From contig NZ_KV440949.1 of NCBI RefSeq assembly GCF_001636315.1, positions 1,218,703 to 1,282,702 on the forward strand: a DNA stretch of 64,000 nucleotides, read 5' to 3'. Origin of the DNA: Neobacillus mesonae (GTDB lineage Bacteria; Bacillota; Bacilli; Bacillales; Cytobacillaceae). Below, piece by piece: positions 1-10,213 of this stretch. How positions within the stretch are numbered: position 1 is the stretch's first letter; each line of letters opens with the position of its first letter. The notes under the pieces were generated by a model. That model ran no database searches. It had not been told where the DNA came from and saw only the letters and a program-made list of their open reading frames with translations. The position numbers and the translations under genes are program-made.

Positions 1-1203
<1,203 letters not shown>

Positions 1204-1286
1204 GTTGATTAGCTCATAAATGTTACGTTGGCTTCATCTCATAAAGAGATGAATAATTATTGTTTGTTGACGTTTTTGTTTGTTTA

Positions 1287-1300
1287 GTTTTCAAAGAACA
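1287..1300 (-). promoter_or_regulatory. boxA antitermination element of the rrn leader
   Basis: The minus strand reads TGTTCTTTGAAAAC followed by TAAACAAA, about 85 bases before the mature 16S end. This matches the Bacillus rrn boxA (TGCTCTTTGAAAA), where the NusB/NusE antitermination complex binds. A small leader hairpin (CATCTC/GAGATG) follows at about 1234-1252. Confidence 0.75.
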
Positions 1301-1364
1301 ATTGAGTTGGAATTATTTTTCTTATCCAACATTTTTTCTCAATCGCTCAAAAGCGACTTCTTTA

Positions 1365-1480
1365 ATTTATCATATCCATCTTCTCAGTGTCAACAACTTT
1401 TTAAATTTGTTTTTTTCGTTGTTTTACTCTCTCTTGAAGAGGACGAGTCTTAATATATCATGTACAACAAATGATTGCAA
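1365..1480 (-). promoter_or_regulatory. Candidate tandem rRNA promoters
   Basis: Two sigma-A-like sites face the 16S gene. The distal one has TTGCAA (1475-1480), 17 bases, then TATATT (1452-1457). The proximal one has a perfect TTGACA (1388-1393), with a weaker ATAAAT at 17 bases (1365-1370). Tandem promoters are usual for Bacillus rrn operons. The proximal -10 is poor, so its placement is uncertain. The rest of 1301-1500 is AT-rich leader and upstream DNA with no gene. Confidence 0.5.
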
Positions 1481-1500
1481 TATAATTTTTAAAAAAATTA

Positions 1501-1537
1501 TAGAAAAATAAAAAGCCAAGAGATCATCTTGACTTTT
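1501..1537 (-). terminator. Rho-independent terminator after the MgtC-family gene
   Basis: An 11-bp stem (1511-1521 with 1527-1537, one G-T pair) lies just past the stop at 1542 and is followed on the minus strand by a TTTTTATTTTT tract. It separates the MgtC-family gene from the downstream rrn promoters. Confidence 0.8.
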
Positions 1538-1541
1538 ATCC

Positions 1542-2264
1542 TCAGCTCTCAATTTGAACTTTTTGAACATTGCTTAAGTCTTGGAGGTTTTCCATAATTT
1601 CAATCTGATTAATTGTATTCGGCACTTTAACTTTAAAAGTATATTTCACAACTGAACCATCCCAATCACTATTTTCCATATTAAATTTTTGTACCTCAAG
1701 TTTCTTATCAAGAAATAGCTGATTGATTAGATGGAGATTCTCTTTTTCCCTGTTAATTACAATGGAGATTAAATAACTTTCCTGGGGTACATCTCTTTTT
1801 TTGAATAATACCTCTAACTTCGTTTCCAATTTATCTAAGAATAACAATGTTGTTATTATAATAACCGTCACCAATACCGCTTCGAAATACATTCCGACTC
1901 CAACCACAAGCCCCAGCCCGGCAACTGTCCAAATGCTTGCGGCCGTTGTTAGTCCTTTTACCGTGACCCCGCCATGGACTAAGATGGTGCCCGCACCAAG
2001 AAAACCGATTCCGGAAACAACATAACTGGGAATTCTACTTGGATCATACCTTGTCGACTGTGGATGAGAATTAATAAATTCTTCAAATCCAAATAATGAT
2101 AGAAGCATTAATAAACAGGATCCTACACCTACTAGTATATGCGTTCTTAGTCCGGCGGGATGGTTTTTAAGCTCTCTTTCAAACCCAATAAATCCGCTTA
2201 ATAAAACAATTAAGGACAACCGAATGATGATGATTGCCATTTCATTATTAAAAATACTATGCAT
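1542..2264 (-). CDS. MgtC/SapB family membrane protein
   Basis: A 240-residue protein with the MgtC/SapB layout. Four to five hydrophobic segments fill the first ~140 residues, with the family motif [19 protein letters not shown] and a later [13 protein letters not shown] segment. A soluble C-terminal domain of about 90 residues (ACT-like in this family) follows. MgtC proteins are linked to Mg2+ limitation and modulation of membrane ATPases or transport; the biochemical activity of this branch is not settled. An upstream in-frame ATG at 2288 exists, but GGGGAGGGG lies six bases before the ATG at 2264, so the shorter form is preferred. The gene stands alone and ends at a good terminator. Confidence 0.88.
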   Translation of the reverse strand: MHSIFNNEMAIIIIRLSLIVLLSGFIGFERELKNHPAGLRTHILVGVGSCLLMLLSLFGFEEFINSHPQSTRYDPSRIPSYVVSGIGFLGAGTILVHGGVTVKGLTTAASIWTVAGLGLVVGVGMYFEAVLVTVIIITTLLFLDKLETKLEVLFKKRDVPQESYLISIVINREKENLHLINQLFLDKKLEVQKFNMENSDWDGSVVKYTFKVKVPNTINQIEIMENLQDLSNVQKVQIES

Positions 2265-2399
2265 GCCATACCCCTCCCCAGGTTCCATATCGTTATGTAA
2301 TGGGTAATTCCCGCTTTTTATAAGTCTATTCTAATAAAGGTTTAACTATTTAGGAAATACTATAAATCGCGCTGACTCCTTCTTTTTTAAATTTACCTC

Positions 2400-2428
2400 T
2401 TGCAAGAAAGATAAATAGCAGATATAAT
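2400..2428 (+). promoter_or_regulatory. Sigma-A promoter for tRNA-Ala
   Basis: TTGCAA (2400-2405), a 17-base spacer and TATAAT (2423-2428) lie 20 bases before the tRNA start. Spacing and -10 box are ideal for sigma-A. Confidence 0.75.
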
Positions 2429-2448
2429 AACTTTTGTATCAAAGATAC

Positions 2449-2521
<73 letters not shown>

Positions 2522-2536
2522 TACTTTCAGATTAGG

Positions 2537-2567
2537 AAAGCCTGTCATATATATGACAGGCTTTTTA
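2537..2567 (+). terminator. Terminator after tRNA-Ala
   Basis: A perfect 14-bp inverted repeat (2537-2550 with 2551-2564) is followed by CTTTTTA. It ends the tRNA transcript and can also act on the convergent peptidase gene whose stop is at 2578. Confidence 0.85.
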
Positions 2568-2577
2568 TGTTTATACA

Positions 2578-3684
2578 TTAATCTATGCTAGTTAATTCCG
2601 TTGGATAGGATGTCAATACTTCTGCTTCACCTTGTTGGTTTATATAAACATTTTCTTCGATCCGCACCCCGCCAAATCCCGGAATGTATATCCCCGGCTC
2701 AATCGTAAATAAATAACCTGGTTCTAAGAGCATTTCATTTTTTTCATGAATCGATGGCTCTTCATGAACTTCCATACCTAAACCGTGACCAACTCGATTA
2801 TTAAAATACTGGCCATACCCATTTTCTTTAATCACATTCCGGGATGCAAGATCGACGGTGGCAGCAGGCACTCCAGCCCTTACAGCATGAATTCCGGCTT
2901 GTACCGACTCCCGGACAATATTATAAATCCTTCGTTGTTCGTCGGTTTCTTCTCCCACCACAAAGGTGCGCGTAATATCCGAGCAATATCCATCCAAGAG
3001 GACTCCCATATCAATTAATAAAAATTCTCCGTGCTGAATTTTCTTCTGATCTGGGCGACCATGCGGCAAGGATGATTTGCTGCCTGATAAAACTATGGTT
3101 GAAAAAGACGGTCCTTCTGCGCCAAATTTTCTCATTAAAAATTCCAATTCAGCCGTTAACTCTAACTCTGACATCCCTGTTTGAAATCGTTTAATTCCTT
3201 CGCTTAACACTTTTTCGATTGCATAAACTGCCGTTTGAACCTTAGCGCATTCATCATGAGATTTTTTCATTCTTTCACTAGAAATAAATTCACCAATGTT
3301 TTGATAATGAAAATCACCGAAGAAATGTTTTATTTGTTCCCGCTGAAATAAGCTGATATTTTTTGTTTCCAATCCAATTGATTTTACTCCTTCTTCGACT
3401 GTATTCTTTAACACCTGGTAAGGGTTGAGATCATCTGAAATTGGAATAATTGTTTCAACCGACGAGCTTTTTTCTGCTTCCTCAAGATCGAGAGCTGGAA
3501 CGAATAAAAACTTTTTTACTTTACGCAAGTCAATAATTAATGCCATAAATCGTTCATGTGGTTCTGAATTAAAGCCTGTATAGTAATAGACATTTTTCGG
3601 GGAATTAATGATTGCTAACTCTATTTGTCTTGCTTCGAGATACTGAACTAATTTAACCAATCTTGTTTCATATTGACTACTCAT
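2578..3684 (-). CDS. M24 family Xaa-Pro dipeptidase (pepQ-like)
   Basis: A 368-residue cytoplasmic metallopeptidase. The creatinase-like N-domain covers residues 1-135 and the pita-bread M24 catalytic domain about 145-360. The five metal ligands are present: D225 (LLIDMG), D236 (SDITRT), H300 (GHGLG), E329 (IEPG) and E343 (RIEE). The substrate-side histidine PHGR is also present. M24B enzymes cleave Xaa-Pro dipeptides, here presumably Xaa-Pro/Xaa-Hyp from imported peptides. It is the last gene of a three-gene minus-strand operon (5839 to 2578), 24 bases after the epimerase gene, driven by the sigma-54 site at 5877-5892. It differs clearly from the other M24 protein of the operon, suggesting different substrate preference. 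Exact specificity cannot be read from sequence. Confidence 0.9.
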   Translation of the reverse strand: MSSQYETRLVKLVQYLEARQIELAIINSPKNVYYYTGFNSEPHERFMALIIDLRKVKKFLFVPALDLEEAEKSSSVETIIPISDDLNPYQVLKNTVEEGVKSIGLETKNISLFQREQIKHFFGDFHYQNIGEFISSERMKKSHDECAKVQTAVYAIEKVLSEGIKRFQTGMSELELTAELEFLMRKFGAEGPSFSTIVLSGSKSSLPHGRPDQKKIQHGEFLLIDMGVLLDGYCSDITRTFVVGEETDEQRRIYNIVRESVQAGIHAVRAGVPAATVDLASRNVIKENGYGQYFNNRVGHGLGMEVHEEPSIHEKNEMLLEPGYLFTIEPGIYIPGFGGVRIEENVYINQQGEAEVLTSYPTELTSID

Positions 3685-3708
3685 AATAGCACTCCTATTT
3701 CATCATGT

Positions 3709-4713
3709 TTATCCGAGTAAAAAACCTTGCTTTAACGGATCTCTCGGATCTACTACAAATTGATGGAATCCGGTTATAAATGCCTGACCGGTAACCTTTG
3801 GAACAATTGCATCATATTCCGCTACTTTCGTCTTTGACAGTACCTCACCAATAAATTGTCCATCCGTGATGCACTCATGGACGAAGCTTCCACCTTCTTT
3901 TAGAACACTATTTTCTACAAGAGTTGCAAGTCGGGCTGAGGTACCTGTACCGCACGGCGATCTGTCTACCTGTTCATCCGCAAAAATGGTCACATTTCTA
4001 AGGTCTGCATCCTTTTCTTTTGGATCGTCGGAAAAAATGACGCCATAAATGCCTTTTAGACCATGTTCAAGCGGATGCTTTACATCCATATTGCTTTCTA
4101 TAAACTGTTTGATTTTCTTTCCCCACGCTTGTATTTTCGGTAAGTCGGTGAAATTCACCTTTAAACCGAATGCCTGGCTATTTACTACCGCATAGAAGGC
4201 TCCTCCGAATGCAATATCTACTTGAAATTCATGATTATCTATTTTGACGGGAAGATTCTTTTTAAAGACAAACGAGGGTACATTTTCGAATGAAACAGAT
4301 TCAACTTGGTTTCCATTGTATTTTGCATAGGCAATAACTTCGCCTGCCGGGCTGTCGATGATAAACTTTTCTTTGCCGCCTGACAGTTCGAAAGCGCCAG
4401 TTTCAATTCCGTACGTGACAACAGCTACAATACCGTGTCCGCACATCGTACTCCAGCCTTCATTATGCATAAATAATACACCAAAATCGGCTTGTGGACT
4501 TGCAGGAGGTGTAATAATACATCCATACATCCCATGGTGTCCGCGAGGTTCATACATAAGTACCTCGCGGAGATGGTCTAAGTGCTCCATACAGTAGCCT
4601 CGCCGTTCTAATTGAGTCCGTCCTTTAATCTCCGGTAATCCTCCGGTAATAATACGAAGCGGTTCTCCGTAAACATGCATATCCACGGTTGTATACATTT
4701 TTTTGAAATTCAT
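3709..4713 (-). CDS. Proline racemase family epimerase (probable 4-hydroxyproline 2-epimerase)
   Basis: A 334-residue member of the proline racemase/hydroxyproline epimerase family. Both catalytic cysteines of the two-base mechanism are present: C91 in MCGHG and C254 in [11 protein letters not shown]. In the family, Cys/Cys enzymes are racemases or epimerases, while trans-3-hydroxyproline dehydratases replace one of them. The position after MCGH is G rather than the D of typical MCGHDT enzymes, so it belongs to a different subgroup from the copy at 22975. It lies between two Xaa-Pro dipeptidase genes in one operon. Epimerisation of hydroxyproline or racemisation of proline released by the neighbouring peptidases is therefore the likely role. 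The substrate choice is inference. Confidence 0.88.
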   Translation of the reverse strand: MNFKKMYTTVDMHVYGEPLRIITGGLPEIKGRTQLERRGYCMEHLDHLREVLMYEPRGHHGMYGCIITPPASPQADFGVLFMHNEGWSTMCGHGIVAVVTYGIETGAFELSGGKEKFIIDSPAGEVIAYAKYNGNQVESVSFENVPSFVFKKNLPVKIDNHEFQVDIAFGGAFYAVVNSQAFGLKVNFTDLPKIQAWGKKIKQFIESNMDVKHPLEHGLKGIYGVIFSDDPKEKDADLRNVTIFADEQVDRSPCGTGTSARLATLVENSVLKEGGSFVHECITDGQFIGEVLSKTKVAEYDAIVPKVTGQAFITGFHQFVVDPRDPLKQGFLLG

Positions 4714-4759
4714 TTTTTCCCCTCCATTTTATTTTTGCTGAAGATTTGTTTAGCAAAAT

Positions 4760-5839
4760 CTATAAAATTACTAGTTCTTTTGTGGATGGTGTCAATACTT
4801 CACGGCCATTTTCGGTAATTAGGATCACGTCCTCGACCCTTGCTCCTCCCATATTAGGTAAATAAATACCCGGTTCAACAGTGATCACCATGTTTTCTGT
4901 TAAGGTTTTCTCTTTTAGCACCGAGAAAAGCGGGAGTTCATGGACTTCCAAACCGATTCCATGCCCAGTGCCGGTACCAGAACGATCATTGTAACCATGC
5001 ATAATAATATTTTCTTTCATTAAGGCATCTACTTCTTGATCTGTTAATCCGGGTTTTAAATTGGCAACACAATTTTTAAATGAAGTAAGAACAACATCAT
5101 GAATCGTTAACAATTCGGGGGATGGGTTACCAACCGCAATTGTTCTTGAAATATCAGCCCAATAACCTTGATAGTTAGCACCAAAGTCAATGGTTATCAT
5201 ATCGCCATCTTCAATTAGCTTTTCACTTGCCCGGCCATGCGGCATTGATCCACGATAGCCCGAAACAACAGTCGGGGAAAAACCTGTGTTCGTACAACCA
5301 TGCTCTCTGATAAATGACTCAAGCTCCCTTGCAACATCCAATTCCGATATTCCCGAACGGACAAAGTTTAAAATATGTAAAAACGCACTGTCCGTTACTT
5401 CTGCTGCCACTCTTAATTTTTCTATTTCATCTTTTGATTTTATCATCCGTAGATCTTCTATTATTCCGCTTGTTGGCACTAATTCAGCTGAAAATGAAGA
5501 TTTATTTTTAACAAACATTCCATAAGATAAATGCTCTTGTTCAAATCCAAGCTTGGTGATCTTCATTTGCTTTATCTGTACAGCTGCTTCATCAAAGATT
5601 CGCCCTTTGTGGCCTGTGTGACCGGAGTGCAGCACAATCTCATATCCTGTAGCTTGTTGCTGGGCCTGCTCGATATAGCGATAATCAGTTATTAATTTCG
5701 CTTCATTTTCAGTAATAAGGATAACGCCATTACTCCCTGTAAAACCGGACATATATACTCTGTTCCATGGATGGATAATCATCATCCCATCAATGCCTAA
5801 TTCACGAATCTTCTCCCTTAGCCTCTGAACCCGGTCCAT
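4760..5839 (-). CDS. M24 family Xaa-Pro dipeptidase/aminopeptidase
   Basis: A 359-residue M24B peptidase, first gene of the operon. The N-terminal creatinase-like domain is followed by the catalytic domain with metal ligands D218, D229, H293, E322 and E336, and the PHGR motif at 200-203. GTGTGHGIGLEVHE is the signature region. An upstream TTG could extend it by nine residues, but GAGGTGA lies six bases before the ATG at 5839, which fixes the start. The sigma-54 promoter at 5877-5892 lies 38 bases upstream and an enhancer-like palindrome at 5975-5992 further up. It probably hydrolyses prolyl dipeptides delivered by the transporters encoded next door. Confidence 0.9.
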   Translation of the reverse strand: MDRVQRLREKIRELGIDGMMIIHPWNRVYMSGFTGSNGVILITENEAKLITDYRYIEQAQQQATGYEIVLHSGHTGHKGRIFDEAAVQIKQMKITKLGFEQEHLSYGMFVKNKSSFSAELVPTSGIIEDLRMIKSKDEIEKLRVAAEVTDSAFLHILNFVRSGISELDVARELESFIREHGCTNTGFSPTVVSGYRGSMPHGRASEKLIEDGDMITIDFGANYQGYWADISRTIAVGNPSPELLTIHDVVLTSFKNCVANLKPGLTDQEVDALMKENIIMHGYNDRSGTGTGHGIGLEVHELPLFSVLKEKTLTENMVITVEPGIYLPNMGGARVEDVILITENGREVLTPSTKELVIL

Positions 5840-5876
5840 TGATTTCACCTCACATTTATTTTTCAAAATTTATAAA

Positions 5877-5892
5877 TGCAATTTTTGTGCCA
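5877..5892 (-). promoter_or_regulatory. Sigma-54 (-24/-12) promoter of the peptidase-epimerase operon
   Basis: The minus strand reads TGGCACAAAAATTGCA. GG and GC are separated by exactly ten bases, matching TGGCAC-N5-TTGCW. It lies 38 bases before the ATG at 5839. Confidence 0.9.
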
Positions 5893-5974
5893 CTGAATTT
5901 TTATTTAGAAATTTAAATCAGGACCCAGCAAAGCTATTTCATCATTTAATTTTGTTATACACTTTCAAAATTTT

Positions 5975-5992
5975 TAGACAATTAACTGTCTA
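5975..5992. promoter_or_regulatory. Candidate enhancer (UAS) between divergent sigma-54 promoters
   Basis: TAGACAATTAACTGTCTA is an inverted repeat with six-base perfect arms around a six-base centre. It lies 50-100 bases from both divergent sigma-54 promoters (5877-5892 and 6044-6059), the usual distance for an enhancer-binding protein. Near copies occur at 12284 and 25291. Confidence 0.6.
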
Positions 5993-6043
5993 TTTTTTTG
6001 TACACCCTTTATAAAATGGGTTAAATTCTTTTTATCTTCTATT

Positions 6044-6059
6044 TGGCATGCTTTTTGCA
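6044..6059 (+). promoter_or_regulatory. Sigma-54 promoter of the oligopeptide-binding protein gene
   Basis: TGGCATGCTTTTTGCA has the GG-N10-GC spacing. It lies 43 bases before the ATG at 6102. Confidence 0.9.
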
Positions 6060-6101
6060 ATATAAATGTCTGAATATTTTAAAAAGGGGGATGAGCAGTA
6101 G

Positions 6102-7772
6102 ATGAAAAAGATAGCTTTTGTACTATTTTCACTTCTCATTGTTTTTAGTTTGACTGGATGTTATGGAAAAAGCACTAATTCTAGTAAACCAGTAGGAACA
6201 GGCGAAAACGAAAAGGGGCAATCAGCAAACCCTGAAACGCAAACGCTAAATTTATTCGCCGCTAATGAAATTCCAACATTAAAAACAAATGGAATTATTG
6301 ACGGACTATCAGCAACTATTATGATGAATATTATGGAGGGACTTTACCGTTATGACCCTAACCAGAAGCTTACTCCTGGGATTGCAAAAGATCATGAAGT
6401 AAGTGATGATGGTAAAACCTATACTTTCCACTTAAGAGAAGATGCAAAATGGAGCAATGGAACACCAGTAACTGCACACGATTTTGTGTTTGCCTGGAAA
6501 CGCGCCCTTCATCCGGATACCCTTTCACCTCATGCCTATGAATTAGACAATATTGTAAACGCAATTGAAATCCAAGACAAAAATAATAACCTATATGGAA
6601 AAGTTGATGCTTTAGGTGTAAAAGCACTTGATGACGCCACCCTAGAGGTAAAGTTAAAAGAAGCTATTCCATATTTCCTTGATAAATTGACAAATATCGT
6701 TTTTTATCCACAAAATGAAGAGTTTATTAAGTCTCAGGGAGATAAATATGCTCTCGAGCCGGACAGCCTGATTTATAACGGTCCTTTTTTACTCGATTCA
6801 TGGAAGCATGAAGAAGGCTGGGTACTTAAGAAAAATCCATCTTATTGGGACGCAAACAAAGTAAAGCTCCAGACAATTAACTATAAAGTAGTTAAAGATG
6901 TATCTGCTGGTGTAAATCTTTATGATTCAAACGCAGTCGACTTCACCAATTTGTCATCTGAGTTTGTTGATTTGTACCGTGATCATCAAGACCTTCAAAC
7001 AACCATGAAACGAGAAATATATTTTATACGCTTTAATACCCAAAATAAGTATTTAAGCAACCCAAATATTAGGAAAGCTATTGATATGGGATGGGATAAG
7101 AAGGAAGCTGCCGAGAAGATTCTTAAAAATGGGTCATTACCTGCATATTTCTTAATTCCAGAGGGACAGGCAGTATCCCCCGATGGTAAAGACTTCAGAA
7201 ATAAATACGGCAGTTTTCACACAGAAGGTATTGAGAAAGCGAAAGAATACTGGCTAAAAGGGTTAAAAGAATTAGGTACTGACAAGATTGAACTTGAGTT
7301 TTTGAGCTATGATGACGGGCAAAGAAAAGCCGTAGCAGAATATATTAAAAATCAACTCGAGAAAAACTTGCCAGGGCTTACGGTTAAAATTAATCAGCAG
7401 CCAAATAAACAAAAACTGGCTCTAGAAGCAAAACAAGAATATGATATGACACATTCAGGATGGCGCAGTGATCTAGCAGACCCAATTGATTTTCTGTCCA
7501 TTCATCTCTCAGATGGTCCTTACAACTGGCAAAGCTATAAAAATAATGAATTTGATAAGTTAATTAAGAAAGCCCAGGTTGATTTTTCAGATTTGGCTGG
7601 CCGTATCGCCGATTTACAAGAAGCTGAACGTATTCTAATAGATCAAGACACCGCAATTTCACCAATGTATCAAGCAGGTGAAGCTTATCTTGTTAAACCA
7701 TACGTAAAAGGAATCGTCGCACACCAAAATTCAACCTATAGTTATAAGTGGACTTTTATTGATGGTAAATAA
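6102..7772 (+). CDS. Oligopeptide ABC transporter substrate-binding lipoprotein (OppA family)
   Basis: A 556-residue family 5 solute-binding protein. The signal peptide ends in a lipobox (LTGC, lipidated C20), then a short Ser/Asn/Lys linker, then the long SBP_bac_5 domain with the FHLREDAKWSNGTPVTAHDFVF segment split across typical family positions 105-128. It would be anchored outside the membrane and deliver peptides to a permease. It is transcribed alone from a sigma-54 promoter, with GGGGG about ten bases before the ATG. The facing operon 12153-8199 encodes two permeases and a fused ATPase but no binding protein, so the two units probably form one transporter. Peptide specificity is inferred as proline-containing from the neighbours. 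Confidence 0.9.
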   Translation: MKKIAFVLFSLLIVFSLTGCYGKSTNSSKPVGTGENEKGQSANPETQTLNLFAANEIPTLKTNGIIDGLSATIMMNIMEGLYRYDPNQKLTPGIAKDHEVSDDGKTYTFHLREDAKWSNGTPVTAHDFVFAWKRALHPDTLSPHAYELDNIVNAIEIQDKNNNLYGKVDALGVKALDDATLEVKLKEAIPYFLDKLTNIVFYPQNEEFIKSQGDKYALEPDSLIYNGPFLLDSWKHEEGWVLKKNPSYWDANKVKLQTINYKVVKDVSAGVNLYDSNAVDFTNLSSEFVDLYRDHQDLQTTMKREIYFIRFNTQNKYLSNPNIRKAIDMGWDKKEAAEKILKNGSLPAYFLIPEGQAVSPDGKDFRNKYGSFHTEGIEKAKEYWLKGLKELGTDKIELEFLSYDDGQRKAVAEYIKNQLEKNLPGLTVKINQQPNKQKLALEAKQEYDMTHSGWRSDLADPIDFLSIHLSDGPYNWQSYKNNEFDKLIKKAQVDFSDLAGRIADLQEAERILIDQDTAISPMYQAGEAYLVKPYVKGIVAHQNSTYSYKWTFIDGK

Positions 7773-7777
7773 TTAAA

Positions 7778-7814
7778 GTAAAACGCCTGGGTTATCAAAA
7801 CCCAGGCGTTTTAC
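7778..7814. terminator. Bidirectional terminator
   Basis: A perfect 16-bp stem (7778-7793 with 7799-7814) and a five-base loop fill the gap between two convergent genes (stops at 7772 and 7815). It can serve both strands. Confidence 0.85.
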
Positions 7815-8153
7815 TTATATAATTGATGTCATAAGTGTAAATAGAAACATAATTCCTCCCGAAATAAGGAGAGAAAACGTGATGGAATAATTCCCCCTAT
7901 TTTTTACTGAAGGAGTTTGCAAATCACTAATTTGTTCGGCAACATAACCATCCACTTTTGAGAATTTCTTATTAAACTTTGTAAAACTATAAATAATCCC
8001 ATTAAACATCCCCCCTTTAAATACTAACAAGCTGGCGCCAGCCATAAGCATAAATAAGGAAATGAAAAATAAATAATTTATGAATTTCACCCAAGATACA
8101 TGCCCTATAATCAATGATGATATTACGGACAAAACGATTACTGAAAGGGTCAT
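7815..8153 (-). CDS. Small membrane protein, DUF3899-like
   Basis: A 112-residue protein with hydrophobic segments at about 3-20, 24-44 and 90-110 and a polar middle (about 55-88). Size and layout resemble the DUF3899 proteins often found beside oligopeptide transporter genes in Bacillaceae (recognition by eye, moderate). It follows the fused ATPase gene by 45 bases and is probably the last gene of that operon, ending at the shared terminator. The AAAAGGGTGA ribosome site is about 20 bases before the ATG. An in-frame ATT closer to it could be an unusual start. No function is known. Confidence 0.7.
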   Translation of the reverse strand: MTLSVIVLSVISSLIIGHVSWVKFINYLFFISLFMLMAGASLLVFKGGMFNGIIYSFTKFNKKFSKVDGYVAEQISDLQTPSVKNRGNYSITFSLLISGGIMFLFTLMTSII

Positions 8154-8198
8154 TTTTATAATATTACTGATAATTTGGTCACCCTTTTCTAACGGGAT

Positions 8199-10202
8199 TT
8201 AAATAACCTTTGATCCTTGTTTTTTTATTTTAGAATATTCAAGTTCGGTACATGCCACCCAATGGCCATTTTTTACTTCCCTTAATATAGGTTCTTCTCC
8301 CTCGCCACTCCATGCAAATTTAGTATCAAACTTAATTCTCCTACGATGACGTTCAATATTTGGATCTGGTACCGGAATTGCGGATAGGAGAGATTTCGTA
8401 TAAGGATGCAATGGATTTTGATACAGTTCGTCACTTCCGGCCAACTCAACAATTCTTCCCTTATACATGACGCCAATCCGGTCACTAATATATTTTACCA
8501 TCGAAAGATCATGGGCAATAAATAAATAGGTAAGCCCTTTTTCCTTTTGCAGCCTTTTCATTAAATTGACAACTTGTGCCTGAATGGAGACATCAAGGGC
8601 GGAAATTGGTTCGTCTGCAATAATAAATTCGGGATTTACGGCTAATGCTCTTGCAATCCCTATTCGCTGGCGCTGCCCACCGCTAAATTCATGTGGATAA
8701 CGATTCACATGTTCTCTGCTTAGTCCTACAGTTTCTAGAAGCTCATATACACTTTCAATTTTCTCCTTTTTATTGCTATACAGCCCGTGAATATCCATTC
8801 CTTCAGAAATAATGTCTGCCACGGTAAGTCGGGGATTTAACGACGAGTAAGGATCTTGAAATATCATTTGGATTTTCTGATTAAGAGCCTGCAATTGACT
8901 ATCCGACTTTTTTCCAAAAATACTTTCGTTATTGTAAAAAACATCACCATCTGTGGCACGGTATAAACGGCTTATGATTCTTCCTGTTGTTGATTTTCCA
9001 CATCCCGATTCTCCAACTAGACCAAAGGTTTCGCCTTTAAATATTTCAAAGTTTAATCCATCCACCGCTTTCAAAATTTGATTTTTTCCGCTCCGGAAAT
9101 ATTTCTTTAAATTCCTTATCTCTAGAAGTTTCTCTTTCGAATCCGTTTTTTTTTGAACACAAGTTTTTGTTGTCTCAGGAGAAGCAGAATGGTCTTGTAT
9201 TCTCATCTTTTCTGGCGGAATAACTTGCGGCGCCTTCTCATGTAATAACCATGTTGCTGCATAATGAGTATCTGATACTTTATACATTGGCGGTTCTAAG
9301 TGATAATCGATTTCCAAAGCATATTTATTTCGGGGTGCAAATGCATCCCCAGCGGGCGGCTTTAATAAGTCTGGCGGTGTTCCAGGAATAGTAATTAATT
9401 CTTCATCACGATAATTTACATTTGGCATCGCACCAAGAAGACCCCATGTATACGGATGCCGCGGGTTATAAAATACTTCATCGACGGTTCCGATTTCAAT
9501 AATTTTTCCGGCATACATTACCGCTACACGATCAGCAATATTAGCCACTACACCTAAATCGTGAGTGATAAATATAATCGCGGTCCCCATTTTTTTCTGA
9601 AGATCCTTTAATAAATCTAAAATTTGTGCTTGGATTGTAACATCCAAGGCAGTTGTTGGCTCATCAGCGATTAAAATTTTAGGATTACACGAAATGGCCA
9701 TTGCTATGACAACCCGCTGTCTCATTCCGCCGGAAAATTGATGTGGATAATCAGAAAATCTTTTTGCCGCGTTTGGAATTCCAACCATTTCAAGCAGTTC
9801 AATTGTTTTTTCTTTCGCCTGTTTATTTGGCAGTCTTTGATGCTTTAAAATACTTTCCATAATCTGTTTCCCAATTGTCATGGTTGGATTAAGGGATGTC
9901 ATAGGATCTTGGAAAATCATTGAAATATCAGATCCCCGAATGCTTTGCATTTGTTTTTCTGATAAAGCTACGAGATTCTTCCCTTCATACAGAATTTCCC
10001 CACAGGTTATTCGTCCGGGAGGATTTGGCAATAACCTCATTAGACTCTTGGAGGTAACCGATTTTCCCGATCCTGATTCTCCAACAATGGCAAGTGTCTC
10101 GCCTTTATTAAGATGAAAAGAAACACTTCTTACTGCTTTGACTTCACCTGCATAGGTGTCAAAGGATACTTGCAAATCTTTAATATCTAGTATTTTTTCC
10201 AC
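8199..10202 (-). CDS. Fused oligopeptide ABC transporter ATP-binding protein (OppD-OppF type)
   Basis: A 667-residue protein carrying two complete ABC ATPase domains. The first (about 1-260) has Walker A GESGSGKS and signature FSGGMRQR. The second (about 355-610) has GESGCGKS and FSGGQRQR. Both Walker B regions read ADEP. In most Bacillus systems OppD and OppF are separate; here they are one polypeptide, as in the GsiA type. The cysteine-rich C-terminal motif of OppD/DppD (GC-x4-RC) is absent from the first half: at that place the sequence reads GDAFAPRNKYA. The start is GTG at 10202 with GGGGG and AGG upstream. Third gene of the operon starting at 12153; it energises the permeases encoded just upstream. 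Confidence 0.92.
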   Translation of the reverse strand: MEKILDIKDLQVSFDTYAGEVKAVRSVSFHLNKGETLAIVGESGSGKSVTSKSLMRLLPNPPGRITCGEILYEGKNLVALSEKQMQSIRGSDISMIFQDPMTSLNPTMTIGKQIMESILKHQRLPNKQAKEKTIELLEMVGIPNAAKRFSDYPHQFSGGMRQRVVIAMAISCNPKILIADEPTTALDVTIQAQILDLLKDLQKKMGTAIIFITHDLGVVANIADRVAVMYAGKIIEIGTVDEVFYNPRHPYTWGLLGAMPNVNYRDEELITIPGTPPDLLKPPAGDAFAPRNKYALEIDYHLEPPMYKVSDTHYAATWLLHEKAPQVIPPEKMRIQDHSASPETTKTCVQKKTDSKEKLLEIRNLKKYFRSGKNQILKAVDGLNFEIFKGETFGLVGESGCGKSTTGRIISRLYRATDGDVFYNNESIFGKKSDSQLQALNQKIQMIFQDPYSSLNPRLTVADIISEGMDIHGLYSNKKEKIESVYELLETVGLSREHVNRYPHEFSGGQRQRIGIARALAVNPEFIIADEPISALDVSIQAQVVNLMKRLQKEKGLTYLFIAHDLSMVKYISDRIGVMYKGRIVELAGSDELYQNPLHPYTKSLLSAIPVPDPNIERHRRRIKFDTKFAWSGEGEEPILREVKNGHWVACTELEYSKIKKQGSKVI

Positions 10203-10213
10203 AACCTTGCCCC

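Noticed and set aside
1260..1511. 83-codon plus-strand frame
   Set aside because: It covers the rrn leader and promoter region, has no ribosome site and a low-complexity composition.
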